A stretch of DNA of 39,542 bases from contig NZ_JADBGR010000079.1 of NCBI RefSeq assembly GCF_014892515.1, positions 1-39,542 on the forward strand, written 5' to 3'. The notes under the pieces were generated by a model. That model saw only the letters and a list, made by a program, of their open reading frames with translations, ran no database searches and was not told where the DNA came from. Below are positions 39,533 through 39,542 of this stretch, piece after piece; within the stretch, counting starts at the first letter, position 1; each line of letters begins with the position of its first letter. Origin of the DNA: Myceligenerans pegani (GTDB taxonomy: Bacteria; Actinomycetota; Actinomycetes; Actinomycetales; Cellulomonadaceae). The translations under genes were made by a program, and so were the position numbers.

Positions 39533-39542
39533 CGCGCGAGAC

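Overview
High-GC actinobacterial chromosome, probably Micrococcales and perhaps a Promicromonosporaceae or Cellulomonadaceae relative. This placement is inferred from the panB / glnA2-type / glnE block, polyphosphate glucokinase, an F420-type oxidoreductase, a GH62 arabinofuranosidase and many leaderless start codons. No rRNA, tRNA, CRISPR array, insertion sequence or prophage gene was seen.

Region 1 (2-11926, + strand) is the 3' end of a modular type I polyketide synthase operon. A left-truncated module (AT, pseudo-DH, dead KR, ACP) is followed by a complete last module (docking helix, KS, AT, pseudo-DH, active B-type KR, ACP) that ends in a thioester reductase domain instead of a thioesterase. 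Next come a type II thioesterase, then an overlapping metallophosphoesterase / phosphopantetheinyl transferase pair that matches the PptH/PptT arrangement of mycobacteria. Both AT domains look malonyl-specific. Reading the domains together, the chain end should be 3-hydroxy-5-oxo and released as an aldehyde or alcohol.

Region 2 (11947-15566, - strand) converges on region 1. It is a compact operon: a free-standing amino-acid-type adenylation enzyme, a multi-pass membrane flavoprotein/NAD(P)H oxidoreductase resembling the fungal TmpA type, and an enoyl-CoA hydratase. There is no carrier protein. This is the most promising candidate for an undescribed pathway.

Region 3 (15836-23836) is a metabolic accessory stretch: a glycolipid-binding-domain protein, a YciI-like protein, a fatty acid desaturase with its own ferredoxin, a TetR regulator divergent from a Baeyer-Villiger monooxygenase with a clear palindromic operator between them, a lipoprotein SMP-30-type lactonase that may carry a frameshift near its end, and a secreted GH62 arabinofuranosidase behind two LacI-type operators.

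Region 4 (24022-27020) holds a DrrAB-like ABC exporter, a short tandem repeat, a DUF3467 protein and a STAS anti-sigma antagonist. Region 5 (27184-33872) is core metabolism: ppgK, a small SPOR-like protein, panB, a GlnA2-type glutamine synthetase and glnE. Region 6 (33994-39532) holds small regulatory and stress genes: hemerythrin, a double DivIVA-motif protein, a secreted endonuclease I, an F420/PPOX oxidoreductase, thymidine kinase, an AbiEi-like antitoxin whose toxin partner looks internally deleted, and an acidic Asp23/Gls24 protein. Many genes in regions 3-6 have a -10-like hexamer ending 6-7 bases before the start codon, which indicates leaderless mRNAs; regions 1 and 2 rely on coupling or Shine-Dalgarno sites.
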